From: Trebonia sp963777905
Lineage (GTDB): Bacteria; Actinomycetota; Actinomycetes; Streptosporangiales; Streptosporangiaceae
Assembly (NCBI GenBank): GCA_963777905.1
Contig: CAVZSM010000001.1
Span: 280,669 to 344,668, forward strand
DNA: 64,000 bases
Direction: 5' to 3'
Shown: piece by piece, positions 29,950 to 38,224 of the stretch
Layout: each line of letters opens with the position of its first letter
How positions within the stretch are numbered: the stretch's first letter is position 1
Made by a program: the position numbers and the translations under genes
The notes under the pieces: generated by a model
The model's database searches: none
The model's input: only the letters and a program-made list of their open reading frames with translations
What the model was told of the DNA's origin: nothing

Positions 29950-30132
29950 GTGCTGAAATCCCGTCGACGTCTGTCCTGGGACAACGCGGAGAAGCTCGCA
30001 AGGCTTCTGATCAGCGCAGTCGAGCCGGTCGCGCGGCTCATCGACGCGATCTCCCGCATCAGGTTACAGACGCGTGGCCCCCTGCCGGGCGATGACAGGC
30101 GCTGCAGGCAGGGGCCACGTTCTGTCCGTTGA
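29950..30132 (+). CDS. Small hypothetical protein with structured leader
   Basis: GTG 29950 follows AGAGGAG at the right distance. The first 38 residues look like an amphipathic helical protein (WDNAEKLARLLISAVEPV). The rest of the frame runs through a strong hairpin at 30,073-30,119, so the true stop may be earlier with a frame error. No family recognised. Confidence 0.4.
   Translation: MLKSRRRLSWDNAEKLARLLISAVEPVARLIDAISRIRLQTRGPLPGDDRRCRQGPRSVR
30073..30119. terminator. GC-rich hairpin
   Basis: CGTGGCCCCCTGCC pairs with GGCAGGGGCCACG across a loop of about 20 bases. It probably ends the transcript of the small frame before it, though no T tract follows beyond TTCTGT. Confidence 0.55.
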
Positions 30133-30547
30133 CAGTATCGGAATACCCAGGTTCCTGCTGCACGGAAACACCGGGGGCGGCAAACAACCGGCAGCCAGGC
30201 CATCCGCGACCTTGTTGACCGCTGCCGCGAGGATGCCCCTTTAATCCGTCTGCATAAGGCCACTGCGGCGGCAAAATCAGCTCTCTGAGAGCCCCGGAGT
30301 GTCACCGCTAGTGCCACCGGGGCATTCCGGACGCGTTTTCGCTGGTAACGGCGTCGTACTCGGGGGACTTTCAGTCCCCCTGCTGGAGGCGCGACGACCG
30401 GTGCCGATCGAGTCATCACGTGATTGGCCGCGATCGTACCCCGCGCCGCCGTGGTGCCCGCGGTTGCATCCCATCAGCAGCCCGCGATCGCGTGCGTAGA
30501 CAAAACTTGAAGGGTGCTGGGATTCCATGGTTGACGGTGTGCAAAGC

Positions 30548-32284
30548 TTACTGTCGCGGCATACGTGGCCACGTCTTAACTGCAAGCTTAGCCAGATCTT
30601 TTTGGCGCGCGTCAATAGTTTCCCTACTCCAGTCGCCATACGTGACCGTCTCGGTAGTGAGGAAAAGTGCCGAAGATTGCAACACAGGCTTCTTGACCGA
30701 CCACGGCTTATTGCCGATTCGACCATTGGGCCCCTTCCTTAGTAGGCACATGTTTCCAATTCTCGGGACGTAGGTTCGCAGATCATCGGCCGTGAACTTC
30801 GGCCAGTCCGCAGTCTTAGCCGACTTTGGATAGATATGTTCTAGGTTGACGAGTTCAACGTCGTCGTTAACCACGAGTTCGGGCTCAGGGTCGCCCCTCT
30901 TTTCCAATTCAAGTGCACGTAGAAGATACCGTGCAACAGCGCCTAGAGTGACCCTCCATGCTGAGAAGATTGCTTCAAATTCGCCGTCGGTGGGAATGAG
31001 TGGGCCCACTCGAGTCTTCAAGAGGATGTCTTCCGTCGTTGTTACCTTCCCCGCCCGGATCTCTCGCGCAGCCTCGCAGAAGGCAAGTTCTGCTGAGCCA
31101 GCTCCGAGCGTGCCTGCCGCGAGGCCACGGATGGCCCAGCATGCCATGGCGGGTACGAAACGCGTGGCCTCGGCTTTGGGGAATACTGCAAGAGCAGCTA
31201 GCATGAGCGGTCGGTACTGCTCAAGATTCAATTCGATCAGGACTTCAGCGGCGCTTGCCACACTACTCGGGAAGTCATCCCAGTAATCGCTGTCGGCTGT
31301 AATCAGCGCATCGTAGACCCTCGAAGAATCCTTTAGTTCTTGGGAAAATGAGACTGAAGAGGCCGGACCGGTTACGATGCTCTTGAGTCGACCGTAAACC
31401 TCACGTTCCCTGGTGCGTCCGTATTTCGAACTGAGCATGTGACGGGCGAAGCTGGTAAATCTCTGATTCCCTACCCGATCGATATCAAGATTCACGAGCG
31501 TGGAGACCCAGTTGTCGCGAACTTCGTCGAGCCTATTCTCAGCTTTGCTGAATAGATAATTCTTAAGAAGATCTGCGACCGTTAGGTCAGCGCCGCGGTC
31601 GTTAAGAGTTTCGAAGATCAGAAAGGCGTCCGCCTCGGTTGCAACATCAATTGCAACGATCTGTGCGCCTTTGTCTAGCCACTCAACGAGCTCATTGAGC
31701 TTGGACCGCCATTCGCTACCGTGAGCGGTCGCGAACTCATCGACCCGCTCACTGAGATAGGTATAGGCATCAAGAAGCAGCCTCTGGCTAAAGTTTTGAG
31801 GCTCTTTCGCCTCCTTCAAGATGATTCTACGCTCATAAAAGTCGCGGTCATCAGTATTAAGAATTAGTTTGGGCCGGTCTGCGCCTACTCGTCGATCGAA
31901 CTTTCCCAGATAATCCTGTTGCGTGGAATTGGCGTAATCTTCGGCCCCTCCCGCGCTAAAACGATCACGAGCGGCTGCGAGGAGCAGCGAAGTTGTGGCC
32001 AGGCGCTGCTGGCCGTCTATTACGAGCTGGCGGCCTTCGCCGCCGTCTCGCGCAAGTACGACGGTACCAAGAAAATAACTCGTGCGATTGTGAAAGCTTC
32101 CTATTAGATCATTCCAATATTCGACAATTTGGAGCTTGTCTTCACCGCTCTCATGCCTAGGATCCTGGTCTTCGCTGGTGCGCCACGAATACGAACGCTG
32201 ATAAAATGGAACTCCAAGGGAGCGAGTGCGTAGGAGCGCAGCAATGCCGGATGCTTCGTACCTGAGGAAGTCATCTTGAGCCAT
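30548..32284 (-). CDS. GmrSD-like DUF262/DUF1524 restriction protein
   Basis: A 578-residue protein from ATG 32284 (MAQDDFLRYEASG); an upstream ATG at 32344 is less likely. It has the DUF262 (ParB/sulfiredoxin-like) signature VIDGQQRLATTSLL at about residues 89-102 and a C-terminal DUF1524 HNH-like nuclease with LEHIYPKSAKTADW and the conserved IGNMCLL. This is the GmrS-GmrD single-chain layout, in which the first domain uses nucleotides and the second cuts DNA, known in type IV restriction of modified phage DNA. The frame is intact. It stands alone and leftward, at the start of a defence-rich stretch. Confidence 0.85.
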   Translation of the reverse strand: MAQDDFLRYEASGIAALLRTRSLGVPFYQRSYSWRTSEDQDPRHESGEDKLQIVEYWNDLIGSFHNRTSYFLGTVVLARDGGEGRQLVIDGQQRLATTSLLLAAARDRFSAGGAEDYANSTQQDYLGKFDRRVGADRPKLILNTDDRDFYERRIILKEAKEPQNFSQRLLLDAYTYLSERVDEFATAHGSEWRSKLNELVEWLDKGAQIVAIDVATEADAFLIFETLNDRGADLTVADLLKNYLFSKAENRLDEVRDNWVSTLVNLDIDRVGNQRFTSFARHMLSSKYGRTREREVYGRLKSIVTGPASSVSFSQELKDSSRVYDALITADSDYWDDFPSSVASAAEVLIELNLEQYRPLMLAALAVFPKAEATRFVPAMACWAIRGLAAGTLGAGSAELAFCEAAREIRAGKVTTTEDILLKTRVGPLIPTDGEFEAIFSAWRVTLGAVARYLLRALELEKRGDPEPELVVNDDVELVNLEHIYPKSAKTADWPKFTADDLRTYVPRIGNMCLLRKGPNGRIGNKPWSVKKPVLQSSALFLTTETVTYGDWSRETIDARQKDLAKLAVKTWPRMPRQ

Positions 32285-32344
32285 GGATATATCACACCAC
32301 AGACAGACCTTGTGCGCCAGCCAATCTGTAAATCTCTCAAGCAC

Positions 32345-33127
32345 GTGTTGCCAGGCCGGCTGGGCTCATAGGTGCGTAGGAGGACGGTAGCTCTCGAAAC
32401 CAAAGACCAAACTGCCAACGGATACTGAGGCGGCTGCGCTTACTAGACTCGCCCATCACACGACTGGCGAGGTGGGTGCAGACGGTTGTCAGTCACTTGC
32501 GCGAAGTTCACCTGACTAAGTTGTTCAACTAGTGCTTCGCCTATGGCCTCGTTGAGTCAGGTCAACACTTGAGACAACAGTTGACGCGCATTCATCACAG
32601 GGAGGATCGCTCTCTCGGCGCAGGCGGGAGCATTATTGCAGGTTTCAAACGTACGGCCGGGCTGCTGCAAGGCGATCGATCGAATCATCGTGCTGCGGCG
32701 GATGGCGTTACTTTTGTTCTCGGCGTCTTTTCATGCCTTGCCGTTGCCTCTAATTCATTAGCCAAGCCCACAAGGTGGGCCCTTCGCGCCTGCAGGGTCG
32801 GCAGGACTGGACAACCTGATCCTTCGATGGTGGACGGGCTGGAGACCATGCCACCTACAACGGAACCACCGCCCACGTCCACGAGCACCAACTCCACGAA
32901 AGCCTCTGCCTGCTAACCGGCTGCCGTTGGACCCACTCCCGCCCGGACGGCTCGGTTCGATGCGTGGGACCGGAGGGTGCTGGCCTGCCGGTAGTACCTC
33001 TGACATGGCGGCTGGGCGTGGGTTAACGACGCGATGGGGCGTCGGCGCTGTGGCACTGTGCGAGGCGAGGATGGCCTGGAGTGCGCTGACTGGCGGCGTC
33101 GGCATGCCTGACCACTTGCATGGGTCA
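32345..33127. other. Stretch without a recognisable gene
   Basis: About 780 bases lacking a convincing frame on either strand. It contains the upstream region of the leftward DUF262 gene. Short frames here show no family motifs. Confidence 0.3.
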
Positions 33128-33331
33128 TCAGCATGTACGTAAGCATGTGTCAGAGAGGGACTTCACCCCCATGTTTGTGACCGGCGCCCTTGCTCACCTG
33201 ACCCACTCCGGAAACGGATAACTGCAGGTCAAGGAGTTGTATGCGTGCCCGAGTCCGACTCCCAACTTACGTGTATGGTCGACGTCGCGCTGACCATGGA
33301 ACTCGCTATTCCTGCTGGCGGTGCGCGATGA
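33128..33331 (+). repeat. Diverged 200-bp direct repeat, copy A
   Basis: The first 24 bases are identical to 35,882-35,905. The next 85 bases are clearly related to 35,906-35,990, and the last 100 to 37,540-37,648. Copy B is split by an IS110 element. The reverse strand of the first part contains a stretch like the T arm and 3' end of a tRNA (clearer in copy B as GGGTTCAAGTCCC). The last part contains an 18-codon frame shared with copy B. It could be an attachment-site duplication. Confidence 0.55.
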
Positions 33332-33489
33332 CTGAGGCGGAACGGGCCATCAGGTGGTCCACCGCTGGCGCGGTCGGTGTGGCGGCAGTCCCCTCCGTAT
33401 GTGCGACCCGCGCAACTCGATGTTGGCCAGAGCGTCCCCAGCCCGGCAACAGCAGGCCCTACTCGTCGAGATCCTTATGCACGGTTTGG

Positions 33490-34302
33490 CTAGGAGTATC
33501 TCCGGATGATGGATTGAAGAAAGATCCCAAGACTGACTCCTATGGCGGCGCTCACCGGTATGGCCCATTTGGGTACTTTCGTAATACCTTGCGTAACTGT
33601 GGGGGGTTCGTCAATAGTTCGTTGGAGTGGCGGCTGACCAGAATTGGCGGCCCTAAGATATTGATCACGCAGAAGCCGCCTGAACTGGCGTTCTCGTCTC
33701 GTCATGTTCCCATGCGGAGACCAGTATTTCCCGGAGACTGCCCACCAATTCCTGAAAGCCGCAGTTGCGAATATAGACGGGAAGATCTCTTCAGTCAGAC
33801 TCAGCTTAGTGATTACACCCAATTCATAGCCCATGAGCGTATAGTTCATAAGCATTGTTGAAAATATGAATTGTCTAACCTCATCTACCGTGGCCGGCGT
33901 TCTTGTACCTAGGACGGGAGCGTATATTTTGGGATTGTCTAGGACAAGGCGGAGGAGTTCTCCGTGCCGTTCTCGAACAAGCCGGACGCGTTCGGTTCTT
34001 GCTTGGCGTGTCTGGATCACCAGAGAGGCCGCGATTCCAACCAAGGCTATGCCCGCTAGAATCGCAGAAGCCCCGCCATACGCTTGGCCAACATTGCCCA
34101 AGGTTTGCCAGTTCAGTCCCCTCGATCGGGCAATCTGGTTAAGCAAAAGAGGAGAAAATGCGACTAGGCTTAGCAGTGCTCCAGTGATTACAGTCATTAT
34201 GATCGGAATACGCGACTTGGAGATCCCTGCTAGCCACCGGAATGCCACGTCGGTGGGGTACCGCCTATCGCCTTCCGGCCTAGCTAGGTTGAAATCGTCC
34301 AT
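33490..34302 (-). CDS. DUF6082-like membrane protein
   Basis: A 270-residue protein with membrane segments at about residues 33-58 and 78-98 (IIMTVITGALLSLVAF, ASAILAGIALVGIAASL) and a C-terminal segment (VSAAIGVSLGIFLQSII). The first two are followed by an RQARTERVRLVRERHGELLR helix. This layout and the following helical domain match actinobacterial DUF6082 proteins, of unknown function, commonly near HTH/DUF397 regulators as here. The frame is intact. Assignment is by recall of the family pattern. Confidence 0.7.
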   Translation of the reverse strand: MDDFNLARPEGDRRYPTDVAFRWLAGISKSRIPIIMTVITGALLSLVAFSPLLLNQIARSRGLNWQTLGNVGQAYGGASAILAGIALVGIAASLVIQTRQARTERVRLVRERHGELLRLVLDNPKIYAPVLGTRTPATVDEVRQFIFSTMLMNYTLMGYELGVITKLSLTEEIFPSIFATAAFRNWWAVSGKYWSPHGNMTRRERQFRRLLRDQYLRAANSGQPPLQRTIDEPPTVTQGITKVPKWAIPVSAAIGVSLGIFLQSIIRRYS

Positions 34303-34389
34303 GGAATTATGCTCTTTAGCTGCAAGTTCTTCGCATGATGATTCTTCACTGACTGCTTCGACGATTCAGTAACGAGTTGGTATCAAGCA

Positions 34390-34413
34390 GGCCTGGCCTG
34401 CTCGGCCAGGGCC
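34390..34413. terminator. Hairpin after HTH/DUF397 pair
   Basis: GGCCTGGCC pairs with GGCCAGGGCC over a short loop, 20 bases beyond the DUF397 stop codon on the leftward strand. It probably ends that transcript before the DUF6082 gene. Confidence 0.5.
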
Positions 34414-34431
34414 CGTGCCTAGTGAGTGAAA

Positions 34432-34647
34432 CTACTCACGGAGGTCATCAAATTCTCCGGCCTTTACGCCCTTGAGGAAAGCGTGCCATTCGTCGGTAGT
34501 GTATGCTAGGCCTCGGCCGTTCGGGTGCTTTGTGTCCCGGAAAACGACCATACCGTTTCGCTCAGCTACCTCTACACACTCACCTGACATGCAGAAGCTT
34601 GCCTTACGCCAAGCGGGCGCTGGCTGCGAATGATCCTTTGAGACCAT
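34432..34647 (-). CDS. DUF397 domain protein
   Basis: A 71-residue protein with the complete DUF397 pattern: WRKASFCMSGECVEVAE, VVFRDTKHPNGRGL, and the end FLKGVKAGEFDDL. These small proteins partner with HTH/DUF5753 regulators in actinomycetes, often controlling development or antibiotic synthesis. It lies directly downstream of such a regulator on the same strand. Confidence 0.9.
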   Translation of the reverse strand: MVSKDHSQPAPAWRKASFCMSGECVEVAERNGMVVFRDTKHPNGRGLAYTTDEWHAFLKGVKAGEFDDLRE

Positions 34648-34710
34648 TTTTTTCCTTTGCCGAATGCAGCTAACTTGTACCGGTGGGACAGTTCTTTGAA
34701 TTACTTTAGA

Positions 34711-35562
34711 TCATGGCGACTGATAACTTTGCGCCTTCGTGGCAACCATGTCGCGGGTATTCTGTGGCGTAGCAGAAATCTTAACGAGATCTGAGAAAGC
34801 AATATCGTACCGCTCAACGTCCTCTGCGCGGTCAAGGTAGAGGTCTCCTGTGAGGTTCTCGATGAAAACAACACTAGGGATAGAAGGTGCTTTGAAGTCA
34901 AGAATGATGAATTTATTAGGTCCAGCAGAGACCGCACCAGCCTCTGATGGCAGAACTTGTACCGTCACGTTGGGTCGGCGGGACATCTCCAGCAAATGTT
35001 CTAGCTGAATTCGCATGATGCTCCTACTGCCAACGACCCGATGAAGCACTGCCTCGTCGAGAACCGCGTGGAATTGCGGTGAACTGGCGGAGTCGAGAAC
35101 ACGATGGCGGGCCATGCGCTGCTGGACCCTTACCTCAACCTCCTCCGGGGGCAGGTTAAGCGTCACGGCACGAATAACCGCGCGTGCATAATCTGCAGTC
35201 TGCAGCAAGCCGGGTATCACCACAAAGCCGCAATCCCTGATATGTGTCGCATCGGCTTCCAGCCCGTAGTAGGTCGAGGACGGCAAGCCGCGGGCCTGCC
35301 ACCACGTCTGTTGCCTTCCCTCCTGGGCAAGGATGCTTAGCCGATGCCGCTCTGCTTGGTCCCTAATCTCATAGAGATCACAAAGATCGCGGATGTCGCG
35401 GGCGCTTGCGCCTCTTCGGCCAGTCTCGATTCGGCTAATCTTCGCTGCTGAGCAGAGAAGCTGCCCGGCAACCTCGTCAACCGTCCAACCCTTCTCGGTG
35501 CGAAGCGCGCGAAGGAAGACCCCGAGTTCCCGCCTACGGACGATCGGACCTGCTCCTGGCAC
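34711..35562 (-). CDS. HTH-XRE / DUF5753 transcriptional regulator
   Basis: The frame is open to 35,982, but the N-terminal extension is unlike protein, and GTG 35562, preceded by AGGAGG, gives the usual 283 residues. The HTH lies at about residues 10-65 (RTEKGWTVDEVAGQLLCS, ISRIETGRRGASARDI), followed by the DUF5753 ligand-like domain (IPGLLQTADYARAV, RPNVTVQVLPSEAG). It pairs with the DUF397 protein downstream. DNA targets are unknown; such pairs often act on the nearby locus. Confidence 0.9.
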   Translation of the reverse strand: MPGAGPIVRRRELGVFLRALRTEKGWTVDEVAGQLLCSAAKISRIETGRRGASARDIRDLCDLYEIRDQAERHRLSILAQEGRQQTWWQARGLPSSTYYGLEADATHIRDCGFVVIPGLLQTADYARAVIRAVTLNLPPEEVEVRVQQRMARHRVLDSASSPQFHAVLDEAVLHRVVGSRSIMRIQLEHLLEMSRRPNVTVQVLPSEAGAVSAGPNKFIILDFKAPSIPSVVFIENLTGDLYLDRAEDVERYDIAFSDLVKISATPQNTRDMVATKAQSYQSP

Positions 35563-36440
35563 CTCGCCTCCTGCCCCGCGCGATGACGCGCTCCGAGAGA
35601 GTGGTACGTGCAAACGGTATTTACCAGCCCCGCTATTGAAGCAGCATCCGGCGAGCTCTTCAAGCTTGTTGATCAACCGCAACTGCGACGCCAGCCTGAG
35701 GGGCGCCGATCCGTCGGTTTGATCGACAAGCCCTAATGACCCTCCCTGCTTAATTGCACTTATGCATGTCGAGGCAAGGACGCGGCGGAGACCACGGGTC
35801 CCGGCTAGATCGAGATCGGACCATGGTGGCCATCGATTAGCTACAGGAGCACTAGGCAGGTTCGACTGTGTGCGTGGGCTGTCAGCATGTACGTAAGCAT
35901 GTGTCCGAGAGGGACTTGAACCCTTACGGCTGTGACCTGCGGCGTTGTTCACCTGCTCTATACGGGAAGCAGATAATCGCACCCATGGGGACCCCCGGTG
36001 TCAAGAGGGCGTGCTGGTTTAGCCCGGTGACCTTTATCGCTGGCCGCCGGGGCTGGGCGGGACTGGTTTGTGGCTTTTCCTCGTCGCTGCCGGTTTGTGC
36101 CGTCGCGCGGTCCGGGGTCAAGCTGGAGCGCCCGCAGCGCCCGCGCCGGCAGGCGCGGGGCGAGGACGAACGAGCTTGATGCCGGCAAGCGGCGGCCGAT
36201 GATCGGAAGCGAGGAACAGCCCTTCCCTGGGATTGGCTGTGTGTGCGAGGGTCGGTGCGTTGGGTTCCCCGGCGCGCGTGGTCGGCGGAGTGGTCTCACA
36301 TGCACCCATTCGGCTCCTGCCCGAGGGCGGGCGCCATGACCGTGTTATCCGGGGACCGGGCTGCTCAGTCAGGTCATCGAGCGCGGCGAGGCCGGCTCAT
36401 GCGATTTTGCGAGCTCACCCGGGGCTGGCGACCCTCCCCG
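35563..36440. other. Intergenic region with repeat copy B, first half
   Basis: The segment 35,882-35,990 is the first half of repeat copy B. On the reverse strand it reads like a decayed tRNA: a T-arm-like GGGTTCAAGTCCC followed by TCTCGGACA, but the 5' acceptor strand is missing. No gene is convincing; the large rightward frame at 36,243 is opposite the IS110 gene. Confidence 0.4.
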
Positions 36441-37438
36441 CTAGGCAGGCGCACCGTCGCTGGCGGCGTCGGTGAGCAGGTGATAGGCGCGGGTGATGAG
36501 CTTGCGGGCGACCGCGGTCGTGGCGATTTTCTTGCCGCGGCGCCGGGCGGTGCCCTCGTAGCCGGGGGCGAAGCCCGGGTGCCGCTTAGCGGTCTGCGCG
36601 GCCTCGCACAGCACCCACCGGACCCAGGTGGGTCCCTGCTTGGAGATGTGCCCGTGGTGGACCGTGCGGTCGCTGCCGCGGACGGTGGGGGTGAGCCCGG
36701 CCCAGGACGCCAGCTTGCGGGCCGAGGCGAAGCGGGTGATGTCGCCGATCTCGGCGAGCAGCACCAGCGCGGTGAACATCCCCACGCCCGGGAGCTGGGT
36801 GAGCACCGTGACCCGCGGGTCGGCCTTGGCCCGCTGGCGCACCTGCTGGTCCAGGCGGTCGATGGGCTGCTGGAGGGCGTCCATCAGCGCCAGGTCGTCG
36901 TCGATGATCTCGCGGGAGACGGCCGGCAGCTCCAGGGCGGCGAGCCACGCCCGGCCCGGCCCGCTCCAGCAGCCGGCGGCCGGCCGTGGCCGTGGTCGGC
37001 CAGGATGGCGTGGATCCGGTTGCGCAGCAGGGTCCGCAGCCGGACCAGCTGCGCCCGGTGCCGCAGCATGGCCCGCAGCTGGCGGACCTGCAGGGGGGCG
37101 ATCCACGCCTCTGGCAGCAGGTCCGCGCGCAGCAGCTGCGCTAGGGTCGCGGCATCAACCTTGTCGTTCTTCAGCCGCGCCGAGGCGATCGCCTTGCACT
37201 GCAGCGGGTGCACCATGTGCGGCTCGAAGCCGTAGCTTTCCAGCAGCTCCAGCAGCCACCCCCAGCCGAACGCGGCCTCGTACGCCGCCGGCGTGCCCGC
37301 CGGCAGGCCCCCGATCACCGACAGGAGCGGCTCCACGCCGTTGGGCACGTTGCGGTTGACGAGGACCTTGCCGCCCTCATCGATCACCGCCACCTGGGAA
37401 CGGTTGCGGTGCACGTCGATTCCGACGTAGACAGACAT
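36441..37438 (-). CDS. IS110-family transposase, frameshifted
   Basis: From ATG 37438 the N-terminal DEDD domain reads VYVGIDVHRNRSQVAVI with KNDKVDAATLAQLLR, and the C-terminal transposase domain reads LTQLPGVGMFTALVLLAEI, FASARKLASWAGLTP and a conserved serine region near KQGPTWVRW. A shift near 36,955 separates the halves. IS110 elements lack inverted repeats and may carry a guide-like noncoding RNA at one end. The element splits the diverged repeat copy B; its exact ends, somewhere near 36,000-36,430 and 37,440-37,540, could not be fixed. Confidence 0.85.
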
Positions 37439-37539
37439 AGCCGGGCCTCCTTCCCCGAACTCGTTTGACAACCCGGAACCTACGTTCACCGGGCTGAGCA
37501 GGGAAAGGGGTCCGGCCCGAACAGCCCGGCCCCCATAGG

Positions 37540-37648
37540 GTCAGGTCAGAGAGTTGCATATGTGTCCGAGGTCCGACGTGCACCTACGTACATGATCAAC
37601 ATCGCCCTGACCACGGAGTTCGTTCTGCCTCCTCGCGGCGCGTGGTGA
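37540..37648 (+). repeat. Diverged direct repeat copy B, second half
   Basis: This stretch is about 70% identical to 33,225-33,331. It includes an 18-codon frame (37,592-37,648; MINIALTTEFVLPPRGAW) that aligns codon for codon with one at 33,275-33,331 (MVDVALTMELAIPAGGAR), both ending in TGA. Confidence 0.5.
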
Positions 37649-37933
37649 CAACTGCAGACGGGGTGATTAGGACGATGGCCACGGGCGGGGACGCAGGCGA
37701 CGGCTGGCGTGCCGTAGATGCGAGGCGGCCTCCTATGTGCTCGCTCAGCCGAGACCGATCGCGTCTAGTGCTGTGGCTGGCCGCCGTGAAGGGACGCATA
37801 ATCAAGTCCTGGTTCAATCACGGCAGCGTAGGCCGACCAGGGCCTGTCTGTTGGAGAGCGTCATCGACTGCAGTCCGCGAGCTCTGGTCGGCCCTGGTGC
37901 GGTCGGCCCGCTAGTCAGAGGTCGTAGCGCGGA

Positions 37934-38182
37934 TCACTTATAGCGGTAAACGATGCGTCCCTGCGACCAGTCCGTCGGGCTGATCTCCAGCAGCACGCGA
38001 TCGTCTTGGATTACGCGGATGTGGTTTTTCGTCATTCGCCCCGACATCTTCGCGAGCACCTCGTGCCCGTTGGCGAGTACCACGGTGTAGAAGCCGTGCC
38101 CGCGCATCCGGGTGATCGTGCCCTCGGTCTGGAACCTTGATGATTCGGTTGCCCAGCGACCCCATAGCTCAGCGATGGCCAT
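37934..38182 (-). CDS. infA: Translation initiation factor IF-1 paralogue
   Basis: From ATG 38182 the 82-residue protein has an S1/OB fold typical of IF-1: EGTITRMRGHGFYTVVLANG, HEVLAKMSGRMTKNHIRV, and the ending SPTDWSQGRIVYRYK, which is the canonical IF-1 C-terminus. It is more divergent than a housekeeping copy and lacks the usual ribosomal-protein neighbours; it stands alone, divergent from a membrane repeat protein by 43 bases. Extra IF-1 genes in actinobacteria often serve as condition-specific copies. A decoy or stress role is speculation. Confidence 0.85.
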   Translation of the reverse strand: MAIAELWGRWATESSRFQTEGTITRMRGHGFYTVVLANGHEVLAKMSGRMTKNHIRVIQDDRVLLEISPTDWSQGRIVYRYK

Positions 38183-38224
38183 GTTCGCGGCGATGACGGC
38201 ATGGCGGTCGTACCCTCTTGAAAC

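Noticed and set aside
33241..33861. Rightward open frame of 206 codons
   Set aside because: Most of it is opposite the intact DUF6082 gene, and its beginning lies in the diverged repeat; no protein family pattern.
35882..35990. A complete tRNA gene on the reverse strand
   Set aside because: A T-arm-like segment and 3' acceptor-like bases are present, but no pairing 5' acceptor strand or proper anticodon arm could be built, so only a remnant is claimed.
36243..37235. Rightward open frame of 330 codons
   Set aside because: It is opposite the IS110 transposase, whose motifs are clear on the other strand.
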